Part shown: piece by piece, positions 56,565-60,770 of the stretch
Numbering within the stretch: position 1 is the first letter of the stretch
Layout of the letters: each line of letters starts with the position of its first letter
DNA from: Nostoc sp. 106C
GTDB taxonomy: Bacteria > Cyanobacteriota > Cyanobacteriia > Cyanobacteriales > Nostocaceae
DNA length: 60,770 nt
NCBI RefSeq assembly: GCF_002154725.1
Contig: NZ_MTAW01000140.1
Coordinates: forward strand, 1 to 60,770
Reading direction: 5' to 3'
Program-made: the position numbers and the translations under genes
The notes under the pieces: model-generated
What the model was told of the DNA's origin: nothing
Databases searched by the model: none
What the model saw: the letters and a program-made list of their open reading frames with translations, nothing else

Positions 56565-56645
56565 ATTTTAGATTTTGGATTTTAGATTGAATCCAATCCA
56601 AAATCTAAAATTGTTTCCAATGCCCCATGCCCTATGCCCTATTTC
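56565..56645. repeat. 17-bp inverted repeat and STRR-type heptamers before cheR-like gene
   Basis: ATTTTAGATTTTGGATT (56565-56581) and AATCCAAAATCTAAAAT (56595-56611) are perfect inverted copies. The left arm also overlaps direct copies of TTTTAGATTT. Directly after, CCAATGC, CCCATGC, CCTATGC and CCTATTT form degenerate seven-base tandem repeats of the STRR type known in cyanobacteria (56617-56645). They run right up to the CheR start, and an earlier in-frame ATG (56627) lies inside them, so it is unlikely to be the true start. Confidence 0.6.
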
Positions 56646-56647
56646 CA

Positions 56648-57469
56648 ATGAACCCACATTTAGAAGACATCGAAATTCAACTTTTGCTAGAGGGCATATT
56701 CCAATACTATGGTCTGGATTTTCGGAATTATGCCCTAGCTTCCCTCAAACGCCGCATTTGGAATACTATTCATTCAGAAAATTTAACTACTATATCCGGC
56801 TTACAAGAAAAAGTTTTGCACGATCGCGAATGCATGGAACGGTTTTTGCTGAATCTTTCAGTCCATGTCACCGCCATGTTTCGCGATTCTAGCTTTTATC
56901 TTTCTTTTAGAAACAAAGTCGTACCGATATTAAAAACTTATCCTTTTATTCGGATTTGGCACGCTGGTTGTTCTACTGGCGAAGAAGTTTATTCTATGGC
57001 AATCTTGCTGCAAGAAGAAGGACTTTACCATCGTTCTAGGCTCTATGCCACTGACATGAATGAAATGGTTTTACGCAAAGCCAGGGACGGGATTTTTCCT
57101 TTAGAATTGATGCAGCAGTATACACACAATTATTTACAATCTGGAGGGAAAACTTATTTTTCAGAATATTACACTGCCGCTTATGATGGTGCAATCTTTC
57201 GCTCATCTCTAAGAGAAAATATCATCTTCTCACCGCATAATTTGGTCACGGATAGTTCTTTTAATGAATTTAATGTAATATTGTGCCGCAACGTCCTAAT
57301 CTACTTTGATAAATCCCTACAAGCAAGGGTGCATCATCTATTGTATGAGAGCTTAGTTAGGTTTGGCATTTTGGGTTTAGGACGCCAAGAGTCACTGAGG
57401 TTTACACCTTATGAGAAACAATATGAGGAATTAGATGGCCGTGAGAAGCTTTACCGGAGAACTGGTTAG
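56648..57469 (+). CDS. CheR-type protein methyltransferase
   Basis: This SAM-dependent methyltransferase of about 273 residues belongs to the family that methylates Glu side chains of chemoreceptors. From Met 56648 the N-terminal helical domain comes first (NPHLEDIEIQLLLEGIFQ), then the SAM site IWHAGCSTGEEVYSMAILL and the acidic contact YATDMNE. FNVILCRNVLIYFDKSLQ, the hallmark of CheR proteins, follows. An in-frame ATG seven codons earlier lies in heptameric repeats and is not preferred. No chemoreceptor, CheA or CheW is encoded nearby. Its partners are a CheB-type gene, overlapping by 35 bp, and two hybrid kinases. Orphan CheR/CheB sets next to hybrid kinases are common in cyanobacteria and may modify signalling proteins other than flagellar receptors. 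Confidence 0.88.
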   Translation: MNPHLEDIEIQLLLEGIFQYYGLDFRNYALASLKRRIWNTIHSENLTTISGLQEKVLHDRECMERFLLNLSVHVTAMFRDSSFYLSFRNKVVPILKTYPFIRIWHAGCSTGEEVYSMAILLQEEGLYHRSRLYATDMNEMVLRKARDGIFPLELMQQYTHNYLQSGGKTYFSEYYTAAYDGAIFRSSLRENIIFSPHNLVTDSSFNEFNVILCRNVLIYFDKSLQARVHHLLYESLVRFGILGLGRQESLRFTPYEKQYEELDGREKLYRRTG

Positions 57470-58082
57470 AAACCAAAAAATTATTTCTCGCCCCTACTTT
57501 GAACTCGTTGTGATTGGCGCATCATTAGGAGGGTTAAATGCCCTGACAGCTATTTTGGGAAGTTTACCAAAAAACTTTCCTGTACCTATAGCTGTGGCAC
57601 AACACCGTCACCCTCATAGTGATGATTGCTTAAGCGCTTTATTACAAAACTATAGTAATTTAATTGTCAAAGATGCCGAAGACAAAGAAGAAATCTTACC
57701 TGGGACGGTTTACTTAGCTCCTGCTGATTATCATTTGTTAGTCGAAGCTAGAGGTTCTAGAGAATCTCCCCACTTTGCGCTGTCAACAGAAGCAGCCGTG
57801 ACTTATACACGACCATCAATTGATGTTCTGTTTGAGTCAGCTGCCGATGCTTATGCTCAAAAAATTATAGGTGTAGTTTTGAGTGGAGCTAATCATGATG
57901 GTACAAGAGGGCTGACGAGAATTAAAGCACTGGGCGGTAAAACTGTAGTCCAACAACCTCAAACAGCTGAATGCCAAATCATGCCCGCAGCGGCGATCGC
58001 ATCTGTAATTATAGACAAAGTTCTGCCACTGACAGATATTGCCAGCTTCTTAACCCACATTTGTTTCCCCATGCTGTTGTAG
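57435..58082 (+). CDS. CheB-type methylesterase without receiver domain
   Basis: This 215-residue protein consists of the CheB catalytic domain alone. The Ser is in VIGASLGG (about residue 30), the His in VAQHRHPHS, and the Asp in LSGANHDGTRGL, which together form the expected triad. Classic CheB has an N-terminal receiver that controls activity; here it is absent, so regulation must come from partners such as the receiver-rich kinases on either side. Its start lies inside the CheR gene (35-bp overlap), implying translational coupling. It would reverse CheR-type methylation or deamidate Gln (family knowledge). Confidence 0.85.
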   Translation: MAVRSFTGELVRNQKIISRPYFELVVIGASLGGLNALTAILGSLPKNFPVPIAVAQHRHPHSDDCLSALLQNYSNLIVKDAEDKEEILPGTVYLAPADYHLLVEARGSRESPHFALSTEAAVTYTRPSIDVLFESAADAYAQKIIGVVLSGANHDGTRGLTRIKALGGKTVVQQPQTAECQIMPAAAIASVIIDKVLPLTDIASFLTHICFPMLL

Positions 58083-58413
58083 GAAGGTAGAGAGTAGGCG
58101 ATTTTTTAAAAAATCAAACCGGATTACTGTATTAAACTAGGACTGTTGTGCAGAAGTCCAAATACCATTCTCTTACCCAAACAATATTGCCAACGCTAGG
58201 CGCAGGGTATGTTATCTTTATTTCCGCCACGTCACACTAATTTAAGATTATCTGTGTAAAGAATTATTAACAAAATTCACTCTCAAGGAAATCTCACTCC
58301 GGAAAGGTTGAAATTTGTAACCTGAGATAGTTGTAAAACTCTTCTATAAAGTCGAAAGTCTATAAAAAAGCGTAGAAACTAATTTTTAGTCTACCTAGGA
58401 GTCTATACCCATA
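58083..58413 (+). promoter_or_regulatory. Leader of the second hybrid kinase
   Basis: This 331-bp non-coding stretch starts with a perfect 16-bp palindrome GATTTTTTAAAAAATC (58100-58115), 17 bp after the CheB stop. On the plus strand it has few GC pairs, so it is a weak hairpin. The rest is AT-rich and probably carries the kinase promoter. AGGAG at 58397-58401 lies 12 bases before the ATG at 58414, a rather long spacing. I see no gene or structured RNA here. Confidence 0.4.
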
Positions 58414-60534
58414 ATGCCGTCCGAACTACCAGTTAATATTCTCCTGGTTGATGACCATCCAGAAAACTTGTTGGCTTTAGAAGCCATATTACAAAGCCTA
58501 GGTCAGAATCTGGTAAGGGCGACATCGGGTGCCCAAGCTTTGAGATGCTTGCTCAATCAAGACTTTGCTGTAATTTTGCTCGATGTGCAAATGCCAGAAA
58601 TGGATGGATTTGACACAGCAACGCTAATTCGGCAACGAGAGCGATCGCGTCATACCCCAATCATTTTTTTGACTGCCTTTAGTACTAACGAGTCAATGGT
58701 GTTTAAAGGGTATTCTCTGGGAGCAGTAGACTATCTGTTTAAGCCAATTGAACCGGAAATCTTGAAATCGAAAGTTGCAGCCTTTGTCGATTTGTTTCAG
58801 AAAACGGCAGAGGTGGAACGACAAGCTGCTCAACTAGCAGCCTTGAATGCCAATTTGAGAAAAAGCGAAGAACAGTTTCGTTCTTTATGTGCTAGCTCAC
58901 CTATAGGCATTTTTTTAATAGATGTTTTAGGCAATTGTACTTATACTAATCGCCGCTACCAAACAATTTTAGGGATTTCTAGCGAGGAATGTTTAGGAAA
59001 AGGCTGGTTGCGATCGCTAGCCACCCAGGATAGAGAAAAAATATTTATAGATTGGTCTTTTTGTGCTCAGCAGGGGAGAGAATACTATAACGAGTTTAGT
59101 ATCCTCATATCTGGGGGAATTGTTCGGTGGTTAACCTTGCGCTCTTCACCAATGCTTTCCGATCAAGGCGAAGTCATTGGTTATGTGGGCACAGTAGAAG
59201 ACATTAGCGATCGCAAACAAGCAGAAGAAGAACGAGCCAAATTGATCCGCGAGCAAGCAGCACTCAAAGAGGCGGAAGCAGCAAACCGCATGAAAGATGA
59301 GTTTTTAGCTACCTTGTCTCACGAACTCCGCACACCCCTCAACTCCATCCTTGGTTGGTCTAAACTACTACGCAATCGCAAACTAGATGAGAAAGCTACT
59401 GCACGTGCTTTAGAAACAATAGAACGCAATGCACTTTTGCAGGAGCAACTGATCGAGGATATTTTGGATGTCTCCCGGATTATTCGTGGCAAGTTATTTT
59501 TAAATATCTGCCCCGTTAATTTAGTATCGGTAATTGATACAGCAGTAGATACTGTACGTCTGCAAGCTGAAGCCAAAAATATTTTATTTGAGTTTGTCAT
59601 TGCACCCACAGAAGTGGGGAACATGGAGAAAAAGAAAAAAGTACAAAGCAAAAGCCAAAATAATGGTTATGTCTCAGTGGCTAATCATTTAGCCTCACCA
59701 TTTATGGTCTCTGGCGATCCCGATCGCTTACAACAAGTTGTCTGGAATTTACTCACTAATGCTATCAAGTTCACACCACAAAACGGTCGGGTAGAAATTA
59801 GACTATCAACAATTAGGGGTAAAGAAACAAAAGACAGCTATGCTCAAATTCAAGTAATTGATACGGGAATTGGTATAAAACCAGACTTTTTAAAATATGT
59901 TTTCGATCGCTTTCGTCAAGCTGACGGTAGTACAACCAGAAGTCACACTGGGCTGGGGCTAGGACTAGCGATCGCGCGTCACTTAGTAGAATTGCACCAC
60001 GGGACTATTCATGCTGATAGCCCTGGTGAAGGAAAGGGAGCAACCTTTACTGTCAAATTGCCTCTGTTGCAAGTAAAGTCTGAGGAAAGCCAAGAAAAAG
60101 AAGGATTAGAGGAAGCGCTTTCTGTATCTCTACCGCCATCACCTTTAAATAATATACGGTTACTAGTTGTAGATGACGATATTGACACACGCCATTTTCT
60201 CACCATAGCACTACAACAGGCTGGCGCTGAAGTGAGGGCAGTGACATCGGTAAACGAAGCACTCTCAGCAATTCAAGAATACCCACCAGATATCTTAATT
60301 AGTGATATTGGGATGCCCGAAGAAGACGGCTATACACTAATCCGCAAACTTAGACGCCTTGAACCAGAGCGAGGAGGACGAATTCCGGCGATCGCGTTAA
60401 CAGCCTATGCTAGAGAGGAAGACACTACACAAGCTCTAGAAGCTGGCTTTCATATGTATGCCGCTAAGCCAGTTGAACCCGCTAAACTGATTGATATGAT
60501 CGTCAAATTGTCAGAATTAAATTGTTATCACTAA
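58414..60534 (+). CDS. Hybrid histidine kinase REC-PAS-HisKA-HATPase-REC
   Basis: This 706-residue cytosolic kinase has no membrane segments. An N-terminal receiver (5-125) has phospho-Asp57 (LLDVQMPEMDG) and Lys in YLFKPIE. A short coiled coil leads to a PAS domain (about 150-285; IGIFLIDVLGNCTYTNRRYQ, GYVGTVEDISDRK). The HisKA has His303 ([15 protein letters not shown]), and the HATPase domain (NLLTNAIKFT, DTGIGI, GLGLGLAI) is followed by a C-terminal receiver with phospho-Asp631 (ISDIGMPEEDGY). A low-complexity Lys-rich insertion (EKKKKVQSKSQ) sits between HisKA and the ATPase. This two-receiver layout is common in cyanobacterial phosphorelays. It ends the signalling group started by the multi-HAMP kinase. 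Confidence 0.92.
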   Translation: MPSELPVNILLVDDHPENLLALEAILQSLGQNLVRATSGAQALRCLLNQDFAVILLDVQMPEMDGFDTATLIRQRERSRHTPIIFLTAFSTNESMVFKGYSLGAVDYLFKPIEPEILKSKVAAFVDLFQKTAEVERQAAQLAALNANLRKSEEQFRSLCASSPIGIFLIDVLGNCTYTNRRYQTILGISSEECLGKGWLRSLATQDREKIFIDWSFCAQQGREYYNEFSILISGGIVRWLTLRSSPMLSDQGEVIGYVGTVEDISDRKQAEEERAKLIREQAALKEAEAANRMKDEFLATLSHELRTPLNSILGWSKLLRNRKLDEKATARALETIERNALLQEQLIEDILDVSRIIRGKLFLNICPVNLVSVIDTAVDTVRLQAEAKNILFEFVIAPTEVGNMEKKKKVQSKSQNNGYVSVANHLASPFMVSGDPDRLQQVVWNLLTNAIKFTPQNGRVEIRLSTIRGKETKDSYAQIQVIDTGIGIKPDFLKYVFDRFRQADGSTTRSHTGLGLGLAIARHLVELHHGTIHADSPGEGKGATFTVKLPLLQVKSEESQEKEGLEEALSVSLPPSPLNNIRLLVVDDDIDTRHFLTIALQQAGAEVRAVTSVNEALSAIQEYPPDILISDIGMPEEDGYTLIRKLRRLEPERGGRIPAIALTAYAREEDTTQALEAGFHMYAAKPVEPAKLIDMIVKLSELNCYH

Positions 60535-60552
60535 GGCATCAAGTAAAAATAA

Positions 60553-60598
60553 GTAGTGCGAGCCGAAAAGCTTGCGTTGGCTTTCCGTCCCGCACTAC
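60553..60598. terminator. Stem-loop after the hybrid kinase gene
   Basis: GTAGTGCG (60553-60560) pairs with CGCACTAC (60591-60598), and inside it AGCC (60561-60564) can pair with GGCT (60579-60582), giving an imperfect long hairpin 18 bp after the stop. AT-rich DNA follows without a run of T. It may end the transcript or be a dispersed palindromic repeat. Confidence 0.4.
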
Positions 60599-60649
60599 AA
60601 ATATTAAATTGTTCAACTTATTTTTACACGACTCCTAAAAGATTTTGAG

Positions 60650-60685
60650 GAATATGAATTAGAGCAATGGCTCTAATTCATATTC
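60650..60685. repeat. Perfect 16-bp inverted repeat with four-base loop
   Basis: GAATATGAATTAGAGC (60650-60665) and GCTCTAATTCATATTC (60670-60685) are exact inverted copies around AATG. Such a long, AT-rich perfect hairpin near the window end could be a terminator for a gene on either side, a protein-binding palindrome, or a repeat element. The neighbouring gene lies outside the window, so no choice can be made. Confidence 0.5.
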
Positions 60686-60770
60686 TCGTTCAGGAACACC
60701 TAGCCTGAGAGCGTTATACCAATTCACTAAAACTGTGATACAGATAAAGAAGGAATAAATATCAACGAGT

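Noticed and set aside
58083-58413. Structured regulatory RNA before the second hybrid kinase
   Set aside because: Apart from one AT palindrome no conserved riboswitch-like pairing could be found by eye.

Overview
The window looks like chromosomal or plasmid DNA of a filamentous, probably heterocystous (Nostocales) cyanobacterium. This rests on the many GCGATCGC (HIP1) octamers, the low-to-moderate GC, dispersed palindromic and heptameric (STRR-like) repeats between genes, and cyanobacterium-typical families such as an AMIN-domain TonB receptor, DUF4079-like protein, FAAL-NRPS and multi-HAMP hybrid kinase. Genus is inferred, not proven.

Layout. Positions 1-1741 are a repeat-rich intergenic zone with two small unknown genes and two gene remnants. 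Positions 1738-5536 (minus strand) carry a siderophore-type TonB-dependent receptor followed by a PepSY-type membrane protein. A 509-bp divergent promoter with a Fur-like site (5847-5869) separates these from a plus-strand run of ten genes (6046-44218). These are eight NRPS-assembly genes (FAAL-PCP-C-TauD; Interface-A-PCP-E; C-A-MT-PCP-E-C; a free TauD-type oxygenase; Interface-A-PCP-E; C-A-PCP; C-A-PCP-E; C-A-PCP-reductase), a class III aminotransferase and a JmjC/cupin-8-type oxygenase, and they are followed by an MFS exporter. Positions 44482-47418 (minus) hold a DUF4079-like membrane protein, a sensor kinase and an OmpR-type regulator. A lipoprotein gene (minus) and an EamA transporter (plus) follow. 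Positions 49888-60534 encode a signalling group: a 2208-residue kinase with eleven exact-length 92-residue HAMP-type repeats, a CheR-type and a CheB-type enzyme, and a second hybrid kinase.

How the cluster works (inference). FAAL activates a fatty acid. Pocket codes read from the A domains suggest Asp (DLTKIGHV), Ser (DVWHFSLI, with a methyltransferase), His (DSALIAEV), Orn (DVGEIGSI), Gln (DAWQFGLI) and Val (DAFWLGGT). Two SyrP-like Fe(II)/2-oxoglutarate oxygenases are each paired with an Interface-type condensation-like domain that lacks HHxxxDG, so they should beta-hydroxylate the Asp and the His while carrier-bound. E domains set D configuration at Asp, Ser, His and Gln, and the downstream C-domain sequence types agree. 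A reductase domain would release an aldehyde, which the aminotransferase could turn into an amine. With the receptor, PepSY protein, exporter and Fur-like site, the system is best read as an acyl-peptide (lipopeptide) siderophore pathway related to the cyanochelin class of cyanobacterial beta-hydroxyaspartate siderophores. A beta-hydroxy-His, a reductively aminated C terminus and a JmjC-type third oxygenase are the potentially new elements.
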